DNA of 64,000 nt from Breoghania sp. (GTDB lineage Bacteria; Pseudomonadota; Alphaproteobacteria; Rhizobiales; Stappiaceae). Both the position numbers and the translations under genes were made by a program. The stretch covers positions 62,001 through 126,000 of the forward strand of contig NZ_JASJAV010000008.1 of the NCBI RefSeq assembly GCF_030066895.1, in the 5' to 3' direction. Shown piece by piece: positions 38,622 to 48,566 of this stretch (positions are counted from its first letter, which is position 1; each line of letters opens with the position of its first letter). The notes beneath the pieces are model-generated. The model made no database searches. It saw only the letters and a program-made list of their open reading frames with translations, and was not told the DNA's origin.

Positions 38622-39521
38622 TCAGTCGATGGTGAATTCGTCCACGCCATAGCCCTGAAGATAGAGCAGCGCGGTCAGGTCACCGTGGTCGATACGGGCA
38701 TCGGCCTGGACGGCGACGGCGGGTTTGGCGTGGAAGGCGACGCCGAGGCCCGAGGCCTGGATCATTGCGAGATCGTTTGCCCCGTCGCCCACCGCCATCG
38801 TCTGCGAGGGATCGAGACCGACTTCGGCCGTCAGACGCTTGAGGTGGCCGAGCTTGGCGTCCTTGCCGAGGATCGGTTCGTGCAAGGTGCACGCCAGCAT
38901 GTCGCCGTCGGTTTCCAGCGTGTTGGCATGGTTCTCGTCGAAGCCGATCATTTTCGAGATCGCGCCGGTAAAATGCGTGAAGCCGCCGGAGACCAGCGCA
39001 CAGCGCGCGCCGTCCGCCTTCATGGTCTGCACGAGTGTGCGACCGCCGGGCGTCAGCGTGATGCGCTGGTCGATGACGCGCTGGATGGCCGCGACCGGCA
39101 GGCCCTTGAAAACCGAAACCCGTTCGCGCAACGCCGGTTCAAACGCGATCTCACCGCGCATGGCGCGTTCGGTGATGGCGGCGATGTGCTCCTTGACGCC
39201 GACTTCGGCAGCCAGTTCATCGATGCATTCCTGACCGATCATGGTGGAATCCATGTCCGCCAGCAGCAGCCGCTTGCGCCGACCCTCCGCCTTCTGCACA
39301 AAGAGGTCGACCGGCAGGCCCGCCAGTTCGTCGCGCAGCGTGGCGAGGAAGTCGCCGTGGCCGGGAATGTCGCCGGCCTCAAAAGGCAGATCGGCAGCAA
39401 TGCCGGGATTGAGAATGCGTGCCGGGCCGGCGCCGGGCGTCATATGCGAGAGCTTGCGCAGCAGAGCGTCGTCGACGGCCGGTTCCGCGGGGTTGGAAAT
39501 GAGCGTTGCAATGTGTGACAT
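38622..39521 (-). CDS. serB: Phosphoserine phosphatase SerB
   Basis: SerB performs the last step of serine synthesis. This HAD-family enzyme has the nucleophile motif LLLADMDSTMIGQECIDELA, motif II ALVSGGFTHFTGAISKMIGF, and motif III/IV AVGDGANDLAMIQASGLGVA. 299 residues with the usual N-terminal extension. ATG 39521 is used because family similarity begins just after it. It is intact, although serA for the first step is broken in this window. Confidence 0.94.
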   Translation of the reverse strand: MSHIATLISNPAEPAVDDALLRKLSHMTPGAGPARILNPGIAADLPFEAGDIPGHGDFLATLRDELAGLPVDLFVQKAEGRRKRLLLADMDSTMIGQECIDELAAEVGVKEHIAAITERAMRGEIAFEPALRERVSVFKGLPVAAIQRVIDQRITLTPGGRTLVQTMKADGARCALVSGGFTHFTGAISKMIGFDENHANTLETDGDMLACTLHEPILGKDAKLGHLKRLTAEVGLDPSQTMAVGDGANDLAMIQASGLGVAFHAKPAVAVQADARIDHGDLTALLYLQGYGVDEFTID

Positions 39522-39540
39522 GAAGGATCCGGGTGAGAGA

Positions 39541-40473
39541 ATGGGCCGCAGGCGTGCCGTTCTGATAGCTGGTCCGACGGCGAGCGGCAAGTCGGCTTTG
39601 GCCTTGAAATTGGCCCAGGCTGTGGGCGGTGCCGTCGTCAATGCCGACAGCATGCAGATCTACCGCGATCTGCGCATTCTTTCCGCACGCCCGAGCGTGG
39701 AGGAGGAGCGGCAAGCAGAACACCGGCTTTACGGTCACGTTGCGGCAGACGAGCCCTATTCGGTGGGCCGGTGGCGCGACGAGGCGGAGCACGTTCTGGA
39801 CGAGCTGGCAGAGCGGAACGTGCCGGCCATCGTTACCGGTGGGACCGGGCTTTATTTCATGGCGCTTGCGCAAGGTCTCTCCCCGGTGCCGCCGGTGGAT
39901 GAGGCGGTGCGCGCCCATTGGCGGGGCTTGGTGGAGTGTGAGGGCGGCGAGGGGCTTCACGCGGATCTCGCCGCGCGCGACCCTGTCATGGCAGCGGCGC
40001 TGGAGCCTGCCGATATCCAGCGCATTCTGCGCGCGATCGAGGTGATCGAGACGACGGGGCGCTCGCTCAGCGATTGGCAGGCGGAGAAGGGGAAGACGGT
40101 GGTTGGGCCGGCTGCGCCTCGACTGGTCATCGCCCCGGATCGGGCCTGGCTGCATGCGCGGATCAACCAGCGCTTTGAGGCGATGGTGGACAATGGCGGG
40201 CTTGAGGAAGCCCACGCGTTGGTCGAGATGAACATCGATCCCTCCACGCCCGTGATGAAGGCGATCGGCGTGCGGCCGCTGGCCGAGGCCGCCACGGGTG
40301 CGCGCGATCTCCGCGAGGCGATCGAACGGGCGAAGACCGATACGCGGCGCTATGCCAAGCGACAGGAAACGTGGTTCCGCAACCAGATGGTCGACTGGCC
40401 ACGAACCCGGCCGGAGGAGATCGACGAGACCGTGGAGAGTCTAGCCGCGATGCTGGAGAATGCGGAGCAATGA
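39541..40473 (+). CDS. miaA: tRNA dimethylallyltransferase MiaA
   Basis: MiaA adds the isopentenyl group to A37 of tRNAs reading UNN codons. The P loop is AVLIAGPTASGKSALALKLA, followed by VNADSMQIYRDLRILSARPS and IVTGGTGLYFMALAQGLSPV. 310 residues. ATG 39541 follows GGGTGAGAGA, 19 bases from the divergent serB start. The next gene overlaps by ATGA. The gene is intact. Confidence 0.95.
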   Translation: MGRRRAVLIAGPTASGKSALALKLAQAVGGAVVNADSMQIYRDLRILSARPSVEEERQAEHRLYGHVAADEPYSVGRWRDEAEHVLDELAERNVPAIVTGGTGLYFMALAQGLSPVPPVDEAVRAHWRGLVECEGGEGLHADLAARDPVMAAALEPADIQRILRAIEVIETTGRSLSDWQAEKGKTVVGPAAPRLVIAPDRAWLHARINQRFEAMVDNGGLEEAHALVEMNIDPSTPVMKAIGVRPLAEAATGARDLREAIERAKTDTRRYAKRQETWFRNQMVDWPRTRPEEIDETVESLAAMLENAEQ

Positions 40474-40946
40474 GCATTCCGGCGCCGCTTCGTGGATGCA
40501 TTGCCGATGCGCGCTGGGTGTCGGAGCGCACCGCTGCGCGATTGCCGGAAACGCCGGGATCCTACGTGGTGCTGATCCGTTTCGGGAAGCGGCTGGCGCT
40601 GGATATGCCGGGGCTCGGCAATCCGGTTTTTGCGCGTGGCTGGTACGCCTATTGCGGTAGCGCGCATGGGCCGGGAGGCGTGCGGGCGCGGGTCTCGCGG
40701 CATTTGCGGCACGAGAAACGCCTGCGCTGGCATGTGGACCGGCTGACCGTTGCCGCAAGCGAAGTGCGGGCGGCAGCTTTCCAAGGTCTGAGTGAGTGCG
40801 ATCTGGTGGGGGGGCTGCTGGCGGTGGAGTTCACGGTGCCCGTGCCGGGGTTCGGCAGCAGCGATTGTGCGACGTGTCCCGCGCATCTGTTGATGTGGGG
40901 GCGTGATGGGAAGGGAAGTGGAAGCGGAGCGGCTGCGCCGCACTGA
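40470..40946 (+). CDS. DUF123 (GIY-YIG-like) protein
   Basis: This DUF123 protein has a region related to GIY-YIG endonucleases: PETPGSYVVLIRFGKRLALD, WYAYCGSAHGPGGVRARVSR and HLRHEKRLRWHVDRLT, with a Cys pair in FGSSDCATCPAHLLMWGRDG. Its biochemical role is not established. It overlaps miaA by ATGA. The last residues (about GSGAAAPH) are encoded by an intergenic repeat, so the C terminus was probably rewritten by repeat insertion or a lost stop. Confidence 0.82.
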   Translation: MSIPAPLRGCIADARWVSERTAARLPETPGSYVVLIRFGKRLALDMPGLGNPVFARGWYAYCGSAHGPGGVRARVSRHLRHEKRLRWHVDRLTVAASEVRAAAFQGLSECDLVGGLLAVEFTVPVPGFGSSDCATCPAHLLMWGRDGKGSGSGAAAPH

Positions 40947-41236
40947 TTTCTGGATTCCGGATCAGCGCTCGGCTTTGCCTCACTTGTCCGGAATGAGGGA
41001 GGGGGCTGAGTTGTAAGCACACGCCGACTTGGAAACCGGATGCTGCTCGCACATCAGTCACGTCTGCTTAACAACTCCCCGCTTGCTCCTCATTCCGGGC
41101 GATCTGCCGCGAAGCGGCATGGCCAGACCCGGAATCCAGCGTGAGAAGCTGCGGCAAATTGCTCCTCTTTCTGGACAAGTGCGGCGAAGCCGAGCGCTGA
41201 TCCGGAATCCAGAAATCAGTGCGGCGCAGCCGCTCC
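40927..41236. repeat. Large inverted repeat pair downstream of DUF123
   Basis: Arms of about 65 bases (40927-40991 and 41172-41236) share GCTGCGCCGCACTGATTTCT and CCGGATCAGCGCTCGGC with few differences. Between them lies a related element with TCATTCCGGGCGATCTGC and CCAGACCCGGAATCC. No transposase or terminal duplication is visible, so this is a nested intergenic repeat rather than an IS. Confidence 0.75.
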
Positions 41237-41265
41237 CATCCTCTTCCCTTCTCTCTCCGCCCCAA

Positions 41266-41297
41266 AGAAAAAGGGCCGGTGCGAGACCGGCCCTTTC
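41266..41297 (-). terminator. Terminator of leuA
   Basis: On the minus strand AAGGGCCGGT-C, TCGC, ACCGGCCCTT is followed by TTTCTTT, 23 bases after the leuA stop. Confidence 0.85.
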
Positions 41298-41319
41298 CAA
41301 TTCTCATTTGCCTTCCCGC

Positions 41320-42903
41320 TCAGCTCGCCTTGAGCGCGCCGCCTTGCGGGTTGGAGGACTTCATGCGCAGCGCGAGCCGGTTCATGGCCGAGACATAGGC
41401 GCGTGCGGAGGCGACGAGCGTGTCGGTATCCGCGCCCTTGCCGGTGGCGATGCGCCCGCCTCGAGACGGACGGAAACCTCCGCCTGTGCATCGACCGCAC
41501 TCACCTGGTAGAGCGCCGGATGCGCCTCATGCGGCACGAAGGTGCGGATCGCCTTGAAGGTGGCGTCCACCAGTCCGTCGCCGTTGGCTTTCTTTGTGAT
41601 GTGCTGGCCGTCGATATCCATGGTGATGATCGCCTTCTGCGGCCCGCCGGTGCCCGCGATGACTGTCAGTGCGATCACCTTGGCCATCTCCTCGCCCCGG
41701 GTGGAGATTTCATCCTCGACCAGAGCGGCGATGTCCTAGTCGTAGACGTTCTTCTTGCGGTCGGCGAGATCCTTGAACCGGCGGAAGGCGTCGGTAAACG
41801 CGTTGTCGCCCAGCTCGAAGCCCAGTTTCGGCCAGCTTCTCGCGGAAGGCATGGCGGCCGGAATGCTTGCCCATGACCAGCGAGGTTGCCTTCACGCCGA
41901 CGTCCTCGGGCTTCATGATCTCGTAGGTCTCTGCGTTCTTCAGCATGCCGTCCTGGTGGATGCCGGACTCATGCGCGAAGGCGTTCCTGCCGACGATCGC
42001 CTTGTTGTACTGCACGGGGAAGTTGGAGACGGCCGAGACCAGTTTGGAGGCCCGCATCAGATAGTGGGAATCGATGGAGGTCGTGTAGGGCAGCACGTCG
42101 TGGCGGGTGCGGATCGCCATGACGATCTCCTCCAGCGCCGCGTTGCCGGCTCACTCGCCCAGCCCGTTGATGGTGCATTCGATCTGCCGCGCGCCCCCGG
42201 CAACACCGGCCAGCGAGTTGGCGACTGCCAAGCCCAGATCGTCATGGCAGTGGACGGAGAAGATCGCCTGATCGGAATTGGGAACCGTCGCGCGTACGCG
42301 CTCGAACAGGTCCTTGTATTCCAGCGGCGTGGTGTAGCCGACCGTGTCGGGAATGTTGATGGTGCTGGCGCCGGCCTTGATCGTGGCCTCCACGTAGCGG
42401 CACAGGAACTCGAATTCGGTGCGGGTGCCGTCCTCCGCGTTCCATTCCACGTCATCGACCCAGTTGCGGGTGCGGGCGACGCTGTCGTAGACGTGCTGCA
42501 GAACCTCTTCCGGCTCCAGTTGCAGCTTGTACTTCATGTGGATTGGGGAGGTGGAGATGAAGGTGTGAATGCGCGGCTGCGCGGCCGGTTTCACCGCCTC
42601 GTCGCAGAGATCAATATCCTTGAAGGCAGCGCACGACAGACTGGCGACGACCGAGTTCTTGGAGCGCCGGGCGATTTCCTGAACGCTCTCGAAGTCGCCG
42701 TTCGAGGCGACCGGGAGACCGGCTTCGATGATGTCGACGCCCATCGCGTCCAGGAGCTCCGCGACCTGCAGTCTTTCGTTGAAGGTCATCGATGCGCCGG
42801 GCAATTGCTCGCCGTCACGCAAGGTCGTGTCGAAGATCCGTACGTGTTCGGCGTCCGGGGCAGTCTGCGCGGGTTCATTGCCTGCGACAGTGTCGGTAAT
42901 CAT
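41320..42903 (-). pseudogene. leuA: 2-isopropylmalate synthase, broken
   Basis: LeuA condenses acetyl-CoA with 2-oxoisovalerate, the first step of leucine synthesis. The catalytic barrel is clear (VRIFDTTLRDGEQLPGASMT, FSVHCHDDLGLAVANSLAG), as is [20 protein letters not shown]. Lesions: TGA 42151-42153 where the family has Arg in [13 protein letters not shown]; a frameshift near 41824; TAG 41736-41738, probably Glu of YDEDIAALV; and a frameshift near 41455 in the regulatory domain. The last frame ends SSNPQGGALKAS at 41320. Confidence 0.92.
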
Positions 42904-43408
42904 GGCGGGGTATCCTTCGGTTTCCTCGCTCCGGCCTTCTTTGTCTCAATGGGGGCCGGGTATAACCGTTCGTTCGGGCTATTGGCTCGGTATCTGCAAT
43001 CCCCTGAGTGCCCGCCCTTCAAATCAAGGAGCAGTCGACGCTCAGGAGCAGATAAGGAGGAGCGCGCCGAGAAGCGAAAGGGAAAGAAGGGCAATGAGAG
43101 AGGGTCCGCCGCGCAGCCGCGCGTCGATCACAAGTGCCGTAATTTCGCGGCGGGCGATCATGGGTCCCGTCAATCTCCGCTTTGCTGTCCGATGTTCCGG
43201 CAAAAAGCCGCCGATTCAAGTCCTGTCCGACCAGTGTGGCCGCGACCCGTTATCGAACCATTAAACAAGGTGTTTAGGTGATTGCGATCGCTCGCGCAAG
43301 CGCCTTTGTGTGCGATGGGCGAGGGAGGCCCGTTTCAAGTGAAAAGAAAACGCAGCGTAAGGTCGTGCGACGGCATGCGCCCGTGGAACTCGGGGGTAGG
43401 TGCCTCGA
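42904..43408. other. leuA upstream region
   Basis: This 505-base gap between phzF and leuA holds the leucine-rich leader ORF listed separately. A CCGGCC/GGCCGG stem near 42930-42960 lies close to the leuA start but has no T run. Other open frames look like shadows. Confidence 0.5.
43042..43161 (-). CDS. Leucine-rich leader ORF upstream of leuA
   Basis: A 39-codon frame on the leuA strand starts MIARREITALVIDARLRGG and ends in a run with many Leu codons (LIALLSLSLLGALLLICS) 139 bases before leuA. Leader peptides rich in the end-product amino acid control leu genes by attenuation in many proteobacteria. A terminator/antiterminator pair is not clear here, so the role is inferred from composition and place. 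It could instead be a small membrane peptide. Confidence 0.45.
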   Translation of the reverse strand: MIARREITALVIDARLRGGPSLIALLSLSLLGALLLICS

Positions 43409-44323
43409 TCAGACGAAAAGTTCCCCGCGCGCGACGATCACGGCCTGACCGCCGATGCGGATGGCGCCCAGTTCGTTGCCTTCGATATCGATCTCGAGAT
43501 CGATCAGCGAGGGGCGGCCCATTTCGAAGCCCTGTTCCACGCGGATGAAATGGGTGCCGTCGGTGGGCTTGTCGAAGGTGCGGATCACGCCTGCAAACGC
43601 GGCTGCGGCAGAGCCGGTGGCCGGGTCTTCGGTGATGCCCATTTCGGGGGCGAACATGCGGGCGCGGAAGGTGGTGCGGTGATTGCGGGTGTCGCGGCAG
43701 TAGAGGAAGGCGTTGTTGTGGTCGCCGTCGCCGAGCGCATCCACCCAGGCGGCGAGGTTCGGTCTGGCGCGGGCCAGCGCATCGAGCCCGCCGATGGGCA
43801 CGAAGGCGAAGGGGACTCCGGCCTCGAATGTCGAGGGATGATGGTTCTCAAAGCCGATATCGACTGAGTTGAGGTTGAGAGCGGTCGCGACTTCCGCCTT
43901 GTCGCCCAGGCTGATGCCGACCGGTTTGGAGATGCGCGGGGCGTCGAATTCCGCGAACCCGGCGGCCTTCGGCGTCAGCTTCACGCCGCAGCGCACGGGG
44001 CCGACCTTTTCCTCCAGCACCACCATGGCGTCCTGCGCCTTCTCCACCTCGCCAAAGCGATCGCTCGCCAGCAGGATGGCCGTGCCGACGGTGGGATGCC
44101 CGGCGAAGGGCAACTCGCGTGCGGGGGTGAAGATCCGGATGCTGGCGGAGTGGGCCGGGTTTCTGGCCGAGAAGACGAAGACCGTTTCCGACAGATTGAA
44201 TTCCGCCGCGATCTTCTGCATCGCCGCGTCGTCCAGCCTGTCGGCCTCCAACACGACTGCCAGCGGATTGCCCGCAAGTGCCTGGTTGGTGAAGACGTCG
44301 AGGATAGCGTAGGGTCGCGACAT
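43409..44323 (-). CDS. PhzF family isomerase/epimerase
   Basis: This is a 304-residue PhzF-fold protein: YAILDVFTNQALAGNPLAVV, EFNLSETVFVFSARNPAHSA with the catalytic Glu of the family, RIFTPARELPFAGHPTVGTA and GITEDPATGSAAAAFAGVIR. The substrate is unknown; such proteins are related to diaminopimelate epimerase. The gene is intact and alone. Confidence 0.9.
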   Translation of the reverse strand: MSRPYAILDVFTNQALAGNPLAVVLEADRLDDAAMQKIAAEFNLSETVFVFSARNPAHSASIRIFTPARELPFAGHPTVGTAILLASDRFGEVEKAQDAMVVLEEKVGPVRCGVKLTPKAAGFAEFDAPRISKPVGISLGDKAEVATALNLNSVDIGFENHHPSTFEAGVPFAFVPIGGLDALARARPNLAAWVDALGDGDHNNAFLYCRDTRNHRTTFRARMFAPEMGITEDPATGSAAAAFAGVIRTFDKPTDGTHFIRVEQGFEMGRPSLIDLEIDIEGNELGAIRIGGQAVIVARGELFV

Positions 44324-44769
44324 CAGGCTTGTTCCCGGCTTCAGGTTGGCATTCGGATCGGCGTGGGGGAGACTCCCTTAACGCCCTCCAATACCTGAAA
44401 GCGGGGTAGCGCGGCCAATAAAATATCTTTTCCCGGGGTCGGAATTCGTCGCAGGCGTCACGTCAATTCGGCGAGCTTCGCCGAAGAGTGCTGCGGAACA
44501 GTTGGATTTTCTCCGAAAATCCCGGGAAAAAGCGTTCTTTTTGAAGCGCTTCGCGTTTCGGTCGCTTCCGTCCCTTATCCTTAATTTTACGTAAACCCGG
44601 TGGCGCGCTCTCAACGAGCGTTGGGTCGAGGTGTGACTGTTGTCGGATGCTAAGAGGTCGCAGTTGGGCGATTCATTCCCTTAAGTAAACCTACATATTT
44701 TAACGTTAAAATTTCCATAGATATAATAACTGATAGAGTGAGATCCGTCCTGCATGTGAGGAAATGGCG
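44324..44769. promoter_or_regulatory. Promoter region of the chemoreceptor gene
   Basis: This 446-base gap has no gene. Near its right end a 16-base perfect palindrome ATTTTAACGTTAAAAT (44697-44712) overlaps a possible -35 box, and TATAAT stands at 44722-44727 at a usable spacing. GGCGAGCTTCGCC near 44470 is a small hairpin. The palindrome may be an operator for the mcp gene. Confidence 0.5.
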
Positions 44770-46652
44770 ATGAAAACGATCCGAGCCAAATTGAGTCTTG
44801 TTATCATGGGGTTGTCGATACTTGCATCTGTTGCGATTTTCGGGGTCACTCAGTGGGTGTCCGGTCATATGGCCGAAACCGTGCTCACGCGAGAGGTCGT
44901 TGGCGCCGAGCAACAGTTGAAGGCGACGATCGCATCAGAAAGCCGCCAGGCGTTGATGCTGGCGAGCCTCGTTGCCGGGGATGCCGGGGTGCAGGAGAAA
45001 TTCGCCGCCGGAGACCGGGACGGTCTCGCGCGCGAATTCGCGGCTTCATTCTCGGATTTGAAGACAAACTTCGGCGTTCGCCAGTTCGAGTTCCATCTTC
45101 CCCCCCCCGCGACCTCGTTCCTGCGGGTGCACAAGGTGGAGAAGTCAGGCGACGACCTCTTGGGCTTCCGCAAGACCGTGGTCAAGATCAACGAGGCGGC
45201 CAAGCCTGTCTGGGGGCTGGAAAAGGGCGTCGCGGGGATCGGCAACCGCGGTGTGGTGCCGGTGTTAAAGGACGGCAAGCATATCGGTTCGGTGGAATTC
45301 GACCTCGGCTTTCACGAGAAATTCGTCGCGTCCTTCACCAAGGAGAGCGGATACCGGTTGGCTGTTCTTCGCCCGTCGACGGGCGGGTATGACGTCATCG
45401 GCTCGACCTTACCGAAGACGGTTGCCCCCAAGACGCTGATGGGTGAACTGACGGGTGAGGGAAGCAGCGTCGAGAGCGGCGACTTCCTGATCATTCGCTT
45501 TTCGCTGAACGATTATTCGGGCAAGCCAATCGCGGTCGCTCTTCTCGCCAACGATCAGTCCGCCTATCACGCCATTGCCCTCACCGCGAAGGTCACCGGT
45601 ATCGCGCTGAGCGTGCTGCTTTTCGCGGTCGCGGGATTGATCCTCTATTTCGCCAACCGCTCGGTGCTGCGTCCGTTGAAGGGCGTGGCTGGCGAGATCG
45701 TCGCTCTTGTGGGCGGAGAACGCGATATCGAGGTGCAGGGCACGAAGCGCGCCGATGAGATCGGCGACATGGCCTGTGCGGTCGATATCTTCCGTGTCAA
45801 CGCGATCGATCGGGAACGGCTGGAGGCGGAACAAAGCCATAGCCAGAAGGCGCGGGAGGCGCGTCAGGAAGGCATCGAGCAACTCATCGAGACGTTCCGC
45901 GCCACCTCGCAGGAGCTGCTTTCCTCCGTCGAGGAGAGCAACAGCAGCCTTCAGTCGATGGCAACAGGTCTCGAAAGCGTTGCCGCATCGAGCGCGGAAC
46001 AGGTAAGCGGGGCGGCGGAGGTTTCCGGTGAAGCTGCGGGGAATGTGCAGACCGTGGCTTCGGCAGCCGAAGAGCTGTCGTCCTCGATCTCGGAAATCTC
46101 CAACTAGGTCGTGTGCACCACGGAAATCGTCGCTCAGGCCAACAGCGCGGCGCAGTCGAGCAACGAGAAGGTGACCAGTCTGGCGCTTTCGGCCCAAAGG
46201 ATTGGCGACGTGGTCTCGCTCATCCGTGATATCGCGGAGCAGACGAACCTGCTTGCGCTCAATGCGACGATCGAAGCGGCGCGCGCAGGCGAGGTCGGAC
46301 GGGGCTTTGCGGTGTTGCGGCGGAAGTGGAGGAACTGGCCACCCAGACCTCAAAGGCGACGGAAGAAACCGTGGATGCGATCGGCACGATCACGGGCACC
46401 ATGGATGAGGTAAACGGCTATACCTCCGCGATTGCCGCCGCAGTGGAGCAGCAGGGTGTCGCGACGGTGGAAATCAGCCGGAACATCCAGAACGCGGCCG
46501 AGTTGACCCAGACGGTCGTGCGCAATATCGGTTCACTTGATGAGGCGGTGCACGAGACCAACAAGTCGGCGGCCTCGATGCTCACCGCGAGCGGAGATGC
46601 GGCGGCAAAGTCGGCGACGTTCCGCGAAGAAATCGCGCGGTTCCTGAAATAA
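44770..46652 (+). pseudogene. Methyl-accepting chemotaxis protein, broken
   Basis: The receptor has an N-terminal membrane helix (LSLVIMGLSILASVAIFGV), a periplasmic Cache-like sensor (VEKSGDDLLGFRKTVVKINE), a second helix (IALSVLLFAVAGLILYFANR), HAMP, and the signalling tip [24 protein letters not shown] at 46105-46107 stands at the Gln of ISNQVV, and a frameshift lies near 46317 after EVGRGFAV. Both fall in the signalling domain, so only the sensor would be made. ATG 44770 is preferred to 44764 for spacing from GAGGA. Confidence 0.9.
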
Positions 46653-46656
46653 CAAA

Positions 46657-46692
46657 GCCCCGCCCGGAATGTCCGGGCGGGGATTGATTTTT
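46657..46692. terminator. Bidirectional terminator between mcp and ilvC
   Basis: CCCCGCCCGGA, ATG, TCCGGGCGGGG is a perfect 11-base stem followed by GATTGATTTTTTT. It lies between convergent genes and reads best as the mcp terminator. Confidence 0.9.
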
Positions 46693-46727
46693 TTGCTGGC
46701 GAACCTGACGGTTCGAGGTTTGCTGTC

Positions 46728-47747
46728 TTAGTTCTTCGACTTGTCGACCAGGGCGCCCTGCTTGATCCAGGGCATCATGCCGCGCAGCTTCTCGCCGACC
46801 TGCTCGATCTGGTGAGTGTCATTGTTGCGACGGGTGGCCTTGAAGTGGGCCTGACCGGCCTTGCATTCCTGCATCCACTCGGAGGTGAACTGGCCGAACT
46901 GGATCTCCTTGAGAACCTTCTTCATCGCGGCCTTGCTCTCGTCGCCGATGACGCGCGGGCCGGACTTGTACTCGCCCCACTCAGCGGTGTTGGAGATCGA
47001 GTAGTTTATGTTGGCGATGCCGCCCTCGTAGATGAGGTCGACGATCAGCTTCATCTCGTGCTGGCACTCGAAGAAGGCCATTTCCGGCGCATAACCGGCC
47101 TCGACCAGCGTCTCGAAACTGGCGCGGATAAGCTCGACCAGGCCGCCGCACAGAACAGCCTGCTCGCCGAAGAGGTCGGTCTCGCACTCTTCGCGGAAGG
47201 TGATCTCGATGATGCCGGCGCGATCGGCGCCGAGGCTCGCCGCATAGGCGATGGCGATGTCATGCGCGTTGCCAGAGGCGTCCTGCGCCACAGCAACCAG
47301 TTTCGGCATACCGCCGCCGCGCACATACTCGGAGCGCACAGTGTGGCCCGGGCCCTTCGGGGCGATCATGATCATGTCGACGGTCGACTTCGGCTCGATC
47401 AGGCCGAAATGGATGCTCAGGCCGTGGGCGAAAGCAAGGACGGCACCGTCGCGAATGTTCGGGGCGATGTGCTCCTTGTAGATGTCGGCCTGAAGCTCGT
47501 CCGGGGTGGCGACCATCATCAGGTTGGCCCAGCCGGCGGCCTCAGCAACGCTTTTGACCGTGAAGTCGTAGGCTTCGGTCTTCTTGGCGGAGGAGGAACC
47601 GGCGCGCAGCGCAACGGCAACTTCCTTGACGCCGGAATCCTTCAGGTTCAGCGCGTGGGCGCGACCCTGGGAACCGTAACCGATGATGGCGACCTTCTTT
47701 TCCTTGATGAGGTTGAGATCGGCATCCTGATCGTAATAAACGCGTAT
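46728..47747 (-). CDS. ilvC: Ketol-acid reductoisomerase with ATA start
   Basis: IlvC carries out the second common step of isoleucine/valine synthesis. The frame is complete at 339 residues, the class I length: [59 protein letters not shown] and [11 protein letters not shown]-type metal site (here [20 protein letters not shown]). The codon at the expected start (47745-47747) is ATA, with AAGGAG five bases upstream. There is no ATG, GTG or TTG in frame before 47519, which would remove the NADPH fold. ATA may start weakly, or the gene may be newly silenced. Confidence 0.9.
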   Translation of the reverse strand: MRVYYDQDADLNLIKEKKVAIIGYGSQGRAHALNLKDSGVKEVAVALRAGSSSAKKTEAYDFTVKSVAEAAGWANLMMVATPDELQADIYKEHIAPNIRDGAVLAFAHGLSIHFGLIEPKSTVDMIMIAPKGPGHTVRSEYVRGGGMPKLVAVAQDASGNAHDIAIAYAASLGADRAGIIEITFREECETDLFGEQAVLCGGLVELIRASFETLVEAGYAPEMAFFECQHEMKLIVDLIYEGGIANINYSISNTAEWGEYKSGPRVIGDESKAAMKKVLKEIQFGQFTSEWMQECKAGQAHFKATRRNNDTHQIEQVGEKLRGMMPWIKQGALVDKSKN

Positions 47748-47826
47748 GTCTTCTCCTTCAAAACGTTAGTTTTATTCAGTTTTGTAGCCGCCGCGACCCG
47801 GGCGCGTGTGGAGTGTGTCGGTAGTT

Positions 47827-48449
47827 TCAAGAGGGCGATAGAACCTCCACGGAACGCTCGGTTCCGTAGAGGCGGTAGAACCGGTTGACGGCCGTTTTGG
47901 CCTGAACGGCGAAATCCTCCTCGCCCTGCTCAAGCGCATCGCCGAGCAGCAGGCGGACGTGAACATCGCGCATGATCAGGCCATAGAAGGTGGAGTAGGC
48001 GGCTACGGCGTCGGGAAACTCGAGATGGCGCTGGCGCGGACCGGCCACCAGCAGCGCACGGCCGCGCGCGGTTACCGAATGCTTGCTGCGCTCGACCAGC
48101 AGCCGGCCGAGCGGCGATTCCGGGTGCGAGGCCTGGCCATGGCGAGGCGGTTCAGCGCCAGCGACACGTCTCCGGCCAGAACCGAGAGAAGCTCATGGGC
48201 GAAGGTGACGAGACGGCGGCGATAGCTTGCGGCATCGAGCGCGCTTTCGCCGGCGCCCAACGGGCGCACCTTGGAGGCCTGAAAGGTCACCACGGTTTCC
48301 AGCAGACCGTCGCGGTCGCCGGACCATTTGTAGAGGGATTCCTTGGAGCAATTGGCTGCGCGTGCGAGCCCCACCGCCTGGCGCGGTGTGAAGCCGCTGT
48401 CATCTGCGGCCGGAGTGGTGGCGCGTGGCATGGCACTTCCCAAGGCCAT
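47827..48449 (-). pseudogene. TetR family regulator, frameshifted
   Basis: The helix-turn-helix is AVGLARAANCSKESLYKWSG followed by DRDGLLETVVTFQASKVR. A frameshift near 48127, after LALNRLAMA, changes to the frame with FPDAVAAYSTFYGLIMRDVH, ending EVLSPS. A 19-base palindrome 100 bases upstream may be its operator. No efflux gene is next to it, so its target is unknown. Confidence 0.78.
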
Positions 48450-48547
48450 TGATACGGCCGGGCTCTCTGGCGGTCCGGCTCGAATTCGGGTGCGGTGCGT
48501 ATCGGATATGGCGCTTTGAACATGCCGAAAAGCCCCTCCCAAAAACC

Positions 48548-48566
48548 GAACCGTACCGTACGGTTC
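48548..48566. promoter_or_regulatory. 19-bp palindrome upstream of tetR
   Basis: GAACCGTA-CCG-TACGGTTC is a perfect inverted repeat with a 3-base centre, about 100 bases before the tetR start. This is the size and symmetry of TetR-family operators. Confidence 0.5.

Noticed and set aside
40927-41236. Insertion sequence or miniature transposon
   Set aside because: Long inverted arms are present, but there is no transposase frame and no target duplication could be recognised. An intergenic repeat is the simpler call.
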